Shown: one piece after another, positions 43,201-54,303 of the stretch | How positions within the stretch are numbered: the stretch's first letter is position 1 | How the letters are laid out: each line of letters begins with the position of its first letter | Assembly (NCBI GenBank): GCA_029959085.1 | Contig: JARWIR010000003.1 | Span: forward strand, 25,125,505-25,189,504 | Direction of reading: 5' to 3' | DNA from: Nemophila menziesii | Lineage: Eukaryota; Streptophyta; Magnoliopsida; Boraginales; Hydrophyllaceae | DNA: 64,000 nucleotides | Translations under genes and position numbers: made by a program | Notes under the pieces: model-generated | Databases searched by the model: none | What the model was told of the DNA's origin: nothing | What the model saw: the letters and a program-made list of their open reading frames with translations, nothing else

Positions 43201-45100
43201 ACAGGACCGACAGGTTTGCAGGTTGATGGAATATATGTAATGTGTGAATTTAGTATTGAATATAGATACCATCTACTTGATGCGTTTTTTTCTCAAGGTT
43301 TTTGGAGAAAAATATTAAAAGTTTAATGGACTCTTAAGTAGATGAATTCCTTGGGAGGAAAGTTTGAGGTGGACTGTTACGAAATAAAAATGAAATTCTC
43401 TTAAAGTAACAATATATATTGTAAGTTTACCCATCTTCTTGTACAATGTGGTGGATGCTAGTTCTATAAGGATTTTTGAAATCATAAACTTCTCAAAATG
43501 ATATATTAGATCATATTAAGGAGGATGTGAGAACATGTATGTGTACTAAGAAGTATTTAAAAAATAGTATGGGTAGTAAGATTATCAAAAGAAAGTGGAA
43601 TTTGCAGGGGGTTTGATTTCAAATACATGAAACTAGTTGATTGTGGTGTGGTTTTGCTGTGTTAGGAAGTTTTTGTACTTATTAGGGTGCATATTGACTA
43701 TTTCGTAAATGTTGTGTATGTTAGGATGTTGTGGATGATAATATATGGTAATGTGGTGCACGGACATTCGTGGAAATATGATAAAGTCAGATATTTTTAT
43801 AAGTTGGAGTTGGAAGGGCAACCAACACAGTATCAATTTCGCATACAATTTATTCTTTGGTAATGTTTTTGGAGAACATGAGTTGTTTAGATCAAGTAGA
43901 TGATGGGTTTATTGAATTGACAAAACGATTTTATAAGATTTTTGGAACTGACAGATTTAAACGAAAGTTTTTGAAAATGAGCTGAAAGATTTAGAAAGTG
44001 AAAAAAACCCGATTTAATAAAAAAAAAAGATGAAATAACTTTATAGAAGAGAACCTTCTTTACAAAATTGGCCTAAAGTTTTATAAGATGGATCAAGTGG
44101 ACCTAAATGAGTTTGAAACATCTTCTTTAAGTTTGTGAAATGATGATTATAATTCTGAAATTTTACGAAATGGTTCCTAAACTTTTATGAGATGTTTTTT
44201 TTGGTCCAAAGTGCTCTTGGGCAGTTTTTTGATGACATTGCAGTAATATTTTAAATTGTAAGTTTTTATTATTTGCAAAGTAACATTTAATTGGCAAGGC
44301 GTTGTACTTGAAGTTTTTGAAAAAAGAATTTGGGGCAAATATTCTGATTTGTGAAATTATTTAGGGGGTGGTGAGCACTTTCTTATACATTATATCTTTC
44401 AAGTTATTTTTTGAAAAACTTACAAATAGTTTTACGAAGGGGGTTTAAAGAACTATGTGGTGGCTTGATACTTTTCTGGGTATGCATTTCACGCTACATA
44501 TAGAAAAGGTACGTAGGCAGCCTAAATTCCATAGACACAATCACCAGCCCTCCCTCCCCTACTCCTACAGATTAATCCCAATTCCGAAGCAGTCTTACAA
44601 TTGATATTTTGTTCTTTTGGTGAAATGAGATTGTAATATTGTATTCATTAGCTAAATTATGTTTGTAATAAGATATTTTATTATACTTTGTAATTTATTT
44701 ATCAATTTTGCAAACAATTGAATTTACTGAAAAAACATATGATTTTAGATTTATTCTATTGCCACAAATTTTAACTCCATACAAAAAACACTTAACGGCA
44801 AAAAATAGCTAGAACCGGACCGGCTGGTCCAACCGGTTCGCACTTCACCATTCTTCACATGGAACCGGATCGGTGGACCGGAACGGCACGTTAGCCCGGC
44901 TCACTTAAAAGCAATTTTAGTTGATAAAAGAAAAATCTTATACGGGTCTTAAGACATGATCAGACGAATGAGACGGAAGTGAGACAGACGTCAACCCAAA
45001 AGAAAAGCGATGCAGGCGCACTAACGCGCTAAACCTTGCTTCCACTAAACCTGTTCCGCCTCATACAAATTACGTCACCACCGAATAAAACAAATCCTTG
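43201..45100. other. Intergenic DNA, no supported gene
   Basis: No open frame with a recognisable domain. A CCGG-rich block at 44812-44892 (AACCGGACCGGCTGGTCC and similar) partly mirrors a block at 41032-41080. The last part (about 44990-45130) includes the presumed promoter and leader exon of the oligoribonuclease gene. Confidence 0.4.
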
Positions 45101-45479
45101 ACGGCGTTCTGCTTCTTCCCGGCTCCTCATTGTAAGCTTCTATCTCTCTCCACTTCTCTACTCCTATATTCATCACTTTATTTATACACAATCACTTAAC
45201 CATATTTTTTAATTTTATCGATAAATTTTATTGTTATTACTATTAAATCTCTACTAGAGTTGATTTTGTATTTTCTAATTTAAAATTTAAGCTATGGTTA
45301 ATCGAACTTCAAACAAAGTTGGTTAGGGCTTATTATAATTTTTAAGGGTTTATCAGAATTGGCGTTCGTGGAAATGTGTATTACTCAATCGTCCTACTTT
45401 AATATCTAATGTAGGCTTGATTGTTAACTCACCCCCTTATGGTTCAGTTTAGCAGGAGCTGGTTAAAGGATTATTTGAA

Positions 45480-47153
45480 ATGGATCAACTCTCAAACACA
45501 TTCTCTTTACTGGAAGTGGATGTTGCAGATATTGAGGAACACGTAAAAATTAATCCTCCTGCCAATGATGGTAAAACTCTGAATTAATTTGTTACATATC
45601 CGAACAAAGAAAATGATATAATGTTATAATTATCCCTAAATCTTTTTACATTTAATCTATTTATGTTTTTGGAACAATAATATCGATCTCCACCTAAATG
45701 AGTCATAATGTAGGTAATGGTGACAGCTCAGCAGACATTAAAACGCAAGAAATAACCGTTGAGAATGGCTCTTCGAAAAAGGAATACAATATGCCACTTG
45801 TGTGGATTGACCTGGAAATGACTGGTTAGTAATTTCGTTTATTTTCTTTTCATTTGAAGTATTACTTTTTATAGTTACAGAGTAGATTCATATATTGATA
45901 TAAGATTCATCATATATGTATGTATCTACGTATTTATGCATGTTTGCATTTCTCATTGTATGCTCGCAATCATAGTATTGCAGCTTTAGTGAAGTGTCTT
46001 GTATCATCTAACTAAAGAAAAAGTGTCCTGTATCTATATTTTGGGGATTTTAATTAAACTAGTTATAAACTTGAATAGAATTCTTTGATGCTATAGTATC
46101 AAAAAGCACAAATTATCGTTCATATAGTAACTTAATTGCTACATCATTTATTTATTTTATCGCGTAAGATTCTTAATCTTTTCTGGCTATGTAGGCTTGA
46201 ATATTGAAACCGATAGAATATTGGAGATTGCTTGTATTATTACTGACGGAAATCTGACAAGATCAATTGAGGTACTTCTTGCCCTCTGTTTAAGCTTAAT
46301 TGCAAAAATGGGTCATATGAATCAGATTCATGTGTATATATTTGAATATGAGTTTTTCATATGTAATCTAGGGTCCTGATTTGGTAATTAAACAAACAAA
46401 AGAGTGCATGGATAATATGGGAGAGTGGTGTCAAGAACATCATGGAGAAAGTGGTAATAAATTTAGCATTCTTTCGTTAAAATTTTAAATTACGTATTAT
46501 ATTATGCTTTTGCTATGTAATTAAGACTGATATTATATAGGTTTGACTGAGAGGGTACTCAATAGCACAATTACTGAACGAGATGCTGAAAAACAGGTAT
46601 ATTTTATAGCCCTATTATATCTGCTTATGTTTTTTAAAATTTTAAATTGTATGGTGAATATGCAGGTTATAGATTTTATGAAGAAATATGTTGCATCAAC
46701 ACAACATATGCCTCATCTTGCAGGAAATTCTGTGTATGTGGATTTTATGTTTCTCAAGGTATGTGATAAAATGATTTCTCAAACTCTAATATCATATAAT
46801 ATAATTTTTTATTTTTTAAAAAGATGAACATAATATAGTGTTTTGTGTTGTGGCAGAAATATATGCCTGAGTTAGCTAGCCTTTTCTCTCATGTGGTTGT
46901 TGATGTTAGTAGTGTTAAGGCGTTATGTATTCGTTGGTACCCAAGAGGTGACTTTTTTACCCTCGAAATTAAATTAAATTGTTTAGTAATTTTTTTAGTT
47001 AACTGATTTGTGTATTTAATAATTGTGGTGGTAGAAAATAAGAAGGCTCCGAAAAAGGAAAACAAGCATAGAGCATTGGATGATATTAAGGAAAGTATAG
47101 CAGAACTTAAATACTACAAGGAACACATATTTAAAAGCAAGTCTAGAAAGTGA
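45480..47153 (+). CDS. Oligoribonuclease (3'-5' exoribonuclease of the DEDDh family)
   Basis: Eight exons, all GT-AG: 45480-45570, 45714-45824, 46195-46271, 46372-46453, 46541-46596, 46666-46758, 46857-46947 and 47035-47153; 239 residues. The enzyme degrades RNA dinucleotides and short oligonucleotides to mononucleotides; the human relative is REXO2. All catalytic residues are present: D63 and E65 in WIDLEMTG, D165 in [10 protein letters not shown], and H212 and D217 in HRALDDI. A 56-residue acidic N-terminal extension precedes the domain, with no obvious targeting signal. A leader exon near 45060-45130 spliced to an acceptor at about 45451 is plausible. The gene is convergent with the reductase gene at 47815. 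No defect seen. Confidence 0.95.
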
Positions 47154-47814
47154 ATCTTCTTAGAAAATGTTGGGACATAACTTAATACAGTTATGATGTT
47201 TGGGAACCACTTTACTATGTACGTTATAACAAAAATGTAAGATTATGTAAAGTGGGGGGTTTTCAGTTGTATCATCATATAATTTATTACTTTAGAACAA
47301 AAAAAATCATATAATTTATTACTTATAATTTATTTTTTGCAATCATGTTAAGATGTTGATATCTTTATTGTGATGCGAATTCAAAGAGGCGAGACACAAA
47401 AAAATTGATAAAGTGATAAAAATCGCAGTTTGACACTCTTTTGCAATGTTTCTCAGTGCTCATTGTTGATTTGTTTTAGCATTATTACACTTTTACAAAT
47501 GAAAATTCATAAACACAAAAATAAAAATAAAAATCAATATGGACCTATAATGCAATTTTTGCATAATATAGGGGGACTTATTGTACAATTACCTCAAATT
47601 CAACCCATTTCCCAAATAAAAATTCTTGGCTCGTGTAAAGAGGTTTCAGTCAATACAATATCTTTTACAAGGCAAGTTTTTTCATATATTGAAGAATCTC
47701 CCTCCTTTGGATAGGATAAGATTATGAGATTCAAGCACAAAATCATCACACCCTTGCATGAATTTAATTTAGTAACAAATCATAGTTCCAATGGGTATTA
47801 ATGTAAAATATAAA
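47154..47814. other. Convergent intergenic region
   Basis: Holds the 3' ends of the oligoribonuclease and reductase transcripts. AT-rich; no ORF of note beyond a short unconvincing frame at 47430-47714. Confidence 0.6.
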
Positions 47815-49419
47815 TCACGATGACTTTTCAGCATCTTTGATTGTCTCGTAAACAGCCGAGAAGTCCAAATCTCCCAATCCCAAACTCCTCGCTTTCTTAA
47901 ATGCCTGCACAATGACCAAACACCCCTTATTTAAGTACAATAATAATCAAATACCCAATCCAATGGTGAATTTACGATTACACCCCTCATTTATACCTCA
48001 TTAGAAGCAGCAGCTACTGGCATTGGTACTGCATTTTCATCCCCTAGGGCAAGTGCTAACCTCATATCTTTCTGTTGATGTTTCAAAGGAAATGCAGGAG
48101 CGTAATTATTCTTTATCATCCCTGGACCTTTCATCTTAAACATTGGATTAGCTATTGCACCAAGATCCTACACATTGTACCAAATATTAGCCACAAGAAA
48201 AAAAATTAATAATTACTTTCAGATACTTACTAAAACATCGAGAAGCGTATGAGGATCCAACCCACTCTTATCAGCCAATACAAGTCCCTCAGAAAATGCA
48301 TTCATCATACTACACGTCAACAAATAAATGACCGTATTACCCTCATGTGTCTCGTGACTTTAAAAAATAGAATTTCTTACCTTCCCATTATCATGTTCAC
48401 CACAAGCTTCATTTTCGCTCCATTTCCAACTGCTCCTAAGTAGAAAGACTTTTTCCCCATCACATCAAAAGCAGGAATTGCTGCTTCGTACAATGCCTTT
48501 ACATTCAGAAACGTTTGAGTTGTTTAAATGTCTATAGTACCCTTAGGTATTAGAGTATATACTATTTACCTTATCCCCAGCAGAAAGGATAACTAGTTGA
48601 CCATCTTCAGCAGGCTTTTTACTGCCTGAAACTGGAGCTTCGAGAAACGAGCCACCCTTTGAAGTAATTGCCTGAAATTAAAGGTTTGACTTTGAAGTAC
48701 ATTAATGAGACCAATACATATGAATATGAGATATGTTTAAGGTTTCAATGGAATACCTCATTGATCTTTAAAGATGTATCAGCATCAACAGTTGACATGT
48801 CAATATATCCTTTTCCATTCCCTATTTCTCCAAGTACACCATCTTTATCGAAAACCACCTAAAAAGTAAACAAAAGCATGATCAAAAGTAAATTTAAAAG
48901 CTATTGGAATGGAAAAAGTAGGTTTATATTTGTTGACTAACTGAAAGAGCTGCAGCAGGATCAGATAACATTGCAATGGTGTACTTGCATTTCTTCACTA
49001 CAGCTGCAGGAGTTTCTCCAATGGATGCTCCGTGTTCCACTAACTCGTCACACTGCATCAATTATAATGGGTTGCAAACTTATAAAGGACGATATTAGTA
49101 TAGATTTTCAATTTTAAGCTCTTTCATTCTTTTTCCATTATATTTTCTATCCATTTATGTAGCTACAATAACATTGTCATAGGTAAATGGAGATATATAT
49201 TATGCAGTGATAATACTTAAACATAATATTTTGGATACGAGAATAATTAGAATAATTGTTAGATCCATATAACAATGATAATATGAGAGTGATAAAGCGA
49301 GGTAGGTTTACCTTAGAAAGAGTGCGATTCCAAACAGTGACCTTAAATCCATGGCGAAGCAAGTTCAAAGACATTGCCTTCCCCATTATTCCCAACCCCA
49401 AGAACCCTATTTCTTCCAT
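47815..49419 (-). CDS. GLYR1: Glyoxylate/succinic semialdehyde reductase (GLYR1 type)
   Basis: Eight exons in transcript order: 49419-49312, 49052-48942, 48858-48757, 48671-48570, 48496-48381, 48309-48231, 48167-47997 and 47904-47815; 292 residues. It reduces glyoxylate to glycolate and succinic semialdehyde to gamma-hydroxybutyrate with NADPH, detoxifying photorespiratory and GABA-shunt aldehydes; Arabidopsis GLYR1 is cytosolic. The Rossmann motif GLGIMG is at residues 6-11, DMSTVD and [11 protein letters not shown] form the substrate region, and [11 protein letters not shown] holds catalytic K171. The start MEEIGFLG fits the cytosolic isoform; an in-frame ATG at 49467 would add 16 basic residues. 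The protein ends in KSS, unlike the Arabidopsis SRE end. No defect seen. Confidence 0.95.
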
Positions 49420-49467
49420 TTTCTTCTTGTCCTTCTTTCTTCGAAATACCAACTCTGGAAGTCTCAA

Positions 49468-50302
49468 TAATGCGTACTATTTTATGCTAGTATGGACTTA
49501 TTAGTGGAACTGGTGAGTTTCACCTCTGATAATATGTGATCGCTAAGTTTAGTATGAAAATAATATTGCTAGAATCGAAACAGACTCCTATAATAATTAA
49601 TGTAAATATCTTAAATTAAATTACTGAATTCAAATTATTTGTTTATATAATATATGAAGCATATTTTTATGTTGCTTTCTGGTACCAACTTTAATAAAGA
49701 TTATCTTATTTGATTTGTTTATTGTGAATATGGTGGATGATAGATAGATGGGTGGGAGCCACGTCAGCGTGGGTTTTCCTCCACTCGTTTAGATCGATCA
49801 GGTGGGTGGTTCGTCGTTGTGTTTTGGGTTTCCACTTATATGGGGGTAAAGCCCACTAAGAGGTGTGACATGTGTCATATGATGTAGCCAAACATTACAG
49901 AGACCAATGACATTTATTGGGCCATACATATTGCCCTATTATGGCTAAAACTAATACATTTAAGTGTAGCAGCGTTATATGGGCCTAGCATATCTGTAGT
50001 ATTGCATTTCCAGTGGCGGGAGAAAAAATAAAGGGACTTTAGTGACACCTACCTGATTGTTACGAAATAAATGTTTATAAACACAAATGCTAATTGATGT
50101 ATTTAACCGTTACTCCAAAAATATCAAGTGTTCAACCAAATATTTCGGACAAGGATTTGAATTTTACAAGGCGAGTGTGTCCTTTATAACAAGTGATATT
50201 TCTCAGTTGTGTAAAATGCTCCTCAATGGTGATGCAGAACGACCATTATGAATTTTTTGGCTTGAAGAAGAGTCAAGCATATTTGTCTAATGGTACAGTT
50301 AA
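49468..50302. other. Reductase promoter side and unclassified DNA
   Basis: The first few hundred bases would carry the reductase promoter (minus strand). GCCACGTCAGCGTGG near 49758 is a G-box/ACGT-like element; its relevance is inference. The remainder has no ORF. Confidence 0.35.
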
Positions 50303-50383
50303 ATCATGTTGTCCGTGAACCTGGTCGGGATCATGTTGTCCGTGAACCTGGTCGGGATCATGTTGTCCCTGAACCTGGTCAGG
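50303..50383. repeat. Three 27-bp tandem repeats
   Basis: Units start at 50303, 50330 and 50357 with ATCATGTTGTCCGTGAACC, then TGGTCGGG; the third copy has two substitutions. The unit is nine codons (IMLSVNLVG on the + strand) and keeps the frame open, but no longer ORF surrounds it. Confidence 0.9.
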
Positions 50384-50879
50384 ATGTTCCATAGAAACAT
50401 CTCCAAATGAGGAGAACAATAAGCTTCATTAGTCAAATACACCATTGAGAAAATCGACATATATCCTAATAAATACACCTAAAATGATGTCTCCAAGATA
50501 GATTAAATCATCAAAAATGGGGAGACATCAAAGATGAACTAGTGGCAAGTATAAAAATATCTCAGTTCATCTTATGCACCAAATGATACCCTTTATAGAG
50601 TTTGTGATTTTAAAGATGTTTTCAACTCATTATAGATGCAATCTAAAGCATATAATGTGTATGTGAACTTAGGAAGGGTATACATGAAGTTAAAGCATAA
50701 GTTATTACATAGGAATAAAAAATTCACATAATATAAGAAATGCAAGTATACAAGTCATGAGAAAGAGAAAGAAAGGGATTTTATCAAAGTTATTTTTGAT
50801 AAAGTTATAACTAGATATTTGTCATATAAAAAAAACTTAAAACACCGTAAGAATGATATGAGTACATGAAAAGCTATAA

Positions 50880-51970
50880 GATTTAAGACCCCCTTACAAT
50901 GTGCATATAAGATGTGAAAAGATAGGGTACATATGGAGTTTAACCTCCCCTCACAACAAAGTCCAAATGCTAAAGTGTATTTTCATAAGAAATGTATATG
51001 CGAGTTTTGAAGGAGTACAATTTTGAAGGGTGTAGTGCACATATTTCTCCATCTTTGTCTTTGACAAAAACTTAGGATGCTTATCTATCAACTATACATA
51101 ACTTTATCAAGGTGGGGCAACTCAAGTGAGAATATTAGTCAATTCAACTATATATGCCACAAACTAAAAAAGATGCACGCGTAAGAGAAATAGGGATATA
51201 AGGGTTTACCAAGAGATTTATATATAAAACCAACCTACTAAATATTTTCTTCAACTAAGACAGCTAACACAAGGCTAGTTCATAGCAATATATAGTAATA
51301 TCAAAATAACCAATAAATCCCATGAGTTATTAAAAGAGACGACATAAAAAAGAAAGTACTATAAGCACACCCTTAGCCCCTTATATTGAAAATTTAAGCA
51401 ATGATGCCTCATGTGATCGACTTCTTGATATTCAATGGTCTAGAGATCTCCTGGGAATTCATAAAATATTGTGTTGAAGTTAATCAATCTTTTCTTCAAA
51501 TTTTGCAAGACTCTTTTCGACAATATCAATAATTAATTACTTTGGACTTCATAAACAAAATAACAAGGTTCATTTCATTCTTAAATAGAGTTTCATTTTT
51601 ATTGAACTAACCATTAATCATAATCTTTTCATAGCCATTATTAAACAAGTCCAAAGAGATTTGAGAGGGTAATAGTGCTAATAGAAATAAAAATGTCAGA
51701 TTTAAATGAAGTGAGAGTACGAGTTCCAAAATCCTATTTGTAATTTTGATAAAATTCAAGAGTTTCGGGAGAGTAAAGATTACCTTCCACGGAGAGGAAT
51801 TTAACAAGATTTTGATATGATATGAGAGAGTAAAGATTTAATGTTTCCGAGTTGGACACGATAATGTTTCCACCAAAGGCTATTTTTTCAATGGCTCTTC
51901 CGAGAATAATCTTCTTCTTTTTTGTAGTTAGTTGAGTAGCTTTCTTTGAATGTCCTTCTCTTCTAACCAT
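50880..51970 (-). pseudogene. Decayed relative of the Sirevirus-like element
   Basis: On the minus strand, 51080-50980 reads GACAAAGATGGAGAAATATG then GTGCACTA, matching 32920-32950 of the Sirevirus-like element, followed by decayed GAGGGGAGG and AAGGGGGTC tracts. Upstream (51970-51607) is a broken ORF with LVKFLSVEGNLYSPETLEFY and LFNNGYEKIMING that resembles the second ORF of that element. Frameshifts are frequent. LTRs not found. Confidence 0.5.
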
Positions 51971-52740
51971 TTCAACAAAATCTTCATGACAGTCACAAAG
52001 GAGATATATTTCTTTCTAGAGGATCTTGTGACATCAGTCCCCGTAAAAGCTCTAGAAGATGACATTTTTTAGGGAGAGGGATTCTTGGATGCGAGTTTTT
52101 TGAAAAAAAAGGTTTTGAAGAAAGGGTTGGCTTTTTTGCTTAAAGAGGAATAAGGAATAAGGAAATCTCTCTCTTTCTCTTGCCCATTGAAGGAAGGATT
52201 GGAAAAAGTAGGAAGAAGAAGGGTTAGGGTGATAAATGTGAACATATGAGATGAAAAAATATAGCTTGTGTATTGTGAACCGTGTCTCAGTAACTAGACA
52301 ACGATAACGGTGGCGAGCTGATGGCAATGACGGTAATAGTTCAGTCGAAAGTTGTTCATTATGCACTCCTCACATGGTTATCTTTATTCATTTGAGAGCA
52401 TTATAGTTTTTAATTCTAAACAAACCCTAACTTATATACACCAAAATCTTCCAATGATTCTTGCTAAGATCTCCTTGATACAAGTCATTTCTTTTAATCC
52501 GTATTTTTTTTTTGGGTCGATGGGTTGTTTAAGTTTGGCTGAAAAAAGAGGGGTTGGCTTATAAAAACGGGTCCAACAAGGCAATGCTATGGCTTAAGAA
52601 AATCTAACAATCACACCAGAAAGTCAAAACAATTAAAGAAAGTGAGACTCCAAATCACGGGTAATTGTTGGGTCCAAATCTTAGTAAATGCGAGTTTCTA
52701 TTACTATCTGAATACGTGGTCTTTTTCACATTTTTTACGA
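51971..52740. other. No supported gene
   Basis: Short frames on both strands without domain. A T-run at 52506-52515 could be the complement of the poly(A) tail of the minus-strand LINE fragment that follows. Confidence 0.35.
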
Positions 52741-52760
52741 AGAAAAGAATTGTACAAAAG

Positions 52761-53460
52761 CTACCTAGTACATTCTAATTTAGACAAACTATTATAAAAG
52801 TCAACGATCGAAACTGTCGGACAACTCGACACATCGATTCCACGTCGACTAAGCTTGGCGACCATATCTGCAATCTGATTAAACTCCCTCTTAGTATGGA
52901 AGATTTTCCAATTCGGAAATCTTTTCATCCAGTTGAGTGCTTCATTAATCATTGGACGGATTCTCCAACTAGTATACCCGCCATTAGAGATACCTTGTAC
53001 GATTTCAAGGTTGTCGGAGTAGAAAGAACTACTCCATAAATGAAGGTCTGCAGCAGACCTCATAGCCTGAAGGACGGCCCAACTTTCCCCTTCAAGGGCT
53101 GAATTGACTCTTGCACGTTTGATGGTTTTATGTATTACCTTACCTTTTTTATTGACACCTATTGACACAATACCAGTAGGTTCCCAACTTTTAGAGAATG
53201 AATCATCATTCATCCAAACCATATCCGCATCATCTTCGATGAACGGGTTAACTTTTTTTCATCAACTTTCTGTGATCTTTCTTCTTGTCCTTTAATCTCT
53301 CCACTTTCTGAAAAAAGATATTTTAATAGTTCCTTCGTTTTTTTCATTAACTTCAATAATATTCCACGATTTTTTCTCAAAGAAACCCTTCTTTCTAGTT
53401 TTCCATATATTCCAAATTGTCGCTAGAATTGCAGCAGTGACTATTCTTCTATCCTACCCA
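52761..53460 (-). pseudogene. 5'-truncated LINE fragment: RNase H-like domain
   Basis: From 53460 down, VTAAILATIWNIWKTRK is the end of the LINE zf-RVT region. The open frame 53222-52761 (153 aa) is an RNase H of the plant RVT_3 type: VSIGVNKKGKVIHKT, ALEGESWAVLQAM, FYSDNLEIVQGIS and FNQIADMVAKLSRRG supply the usual Asp/Glu/Asp/Asp positions, with some replaced. It is a different family from LINE-1 and LINE-2. A free-standing RNase H gene is possible but less likely. Confidence 0.75.
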
Positions 53461-53469
53461 TTCTTAGAA

Positions 53470-54303
53470 TAATTCTCAATCATTATAGTTTTTTTTTGTC
53501 ATTATAAAAACCTAACATATTGTCTAGTGGTTGTTAATATTCTAAACCAAGCCAATCAGTGATATTTGAGCGGTTACTAAGACCTATTAGAATTTTAGTC
53601 AAATAGGTGATAAGAACTATTAACCAATTATCTGAAAATGAGTTACATCTAATATTGCATTGTTAATAATATTAATTTTTAATTAAAAAAGCTTATCATT
53701 TGATTTTACTCGATTGCTAGATTTTGATCAACCGTGTAAATCTTAAAACACCTTGTAAGACATAATAAATGTTTTTGGATTTAAATTTATTTGTAAAAAA
53801 AGTTACTTCTATTATGATAATTTTGAATTGTTTTTATGAAATTTGTATTGATCAATATGATTAAAATAAGATAAGTTATTTTTTTTGAACAATAGAAAAA
53901 AAAAGGAAAATGAAATAAATTGTAAGAAATAAAATAAAAATAAAAGCTTGCTTTTAATGAAATACACGTAAGTGAGATTAATAAAAAAAAAAAATATAGA
54001 GTTTGTGGCTATAATTGTGCCACCTAATACTTGTAGAGACTAGTTGAGATCCTCACTCTTTGAGGATCCTCACCCGTCACGGAAGCTTACGAAACATCAT
54101 AATCATCATGTCTACTTTCTAAACACGTAGATCATATCATAAATATAAACAAAACCTGAATCTTCATCGTCGTCTCGTAAAACATAATCAGATACTAGAT
54201 TCCTCGATTCAGTCACACATTATAATGTATTACTTTCTTCAACAAATTCCATATTCTTCTCGCTTGTAATTTTCCAATTCAATTTTTCTTTTGTTATCAT
54301 TGA
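53470..54303. other. AT-rich intergenic DNA upstream of the MLO gene
   Basis: No ORF or repeat structure found apart from A/T runs. The last few hundred bases are presumed promoter and 5' leader of the MLO gene. Confidence 0.5.

Noticed and set aside
52761..53222. Stand-alone RNase H gene
   Set aside because: The sequence before it (53460-53350) reads as the LINE zf-RVT end, so a truncated LINE is simpler.
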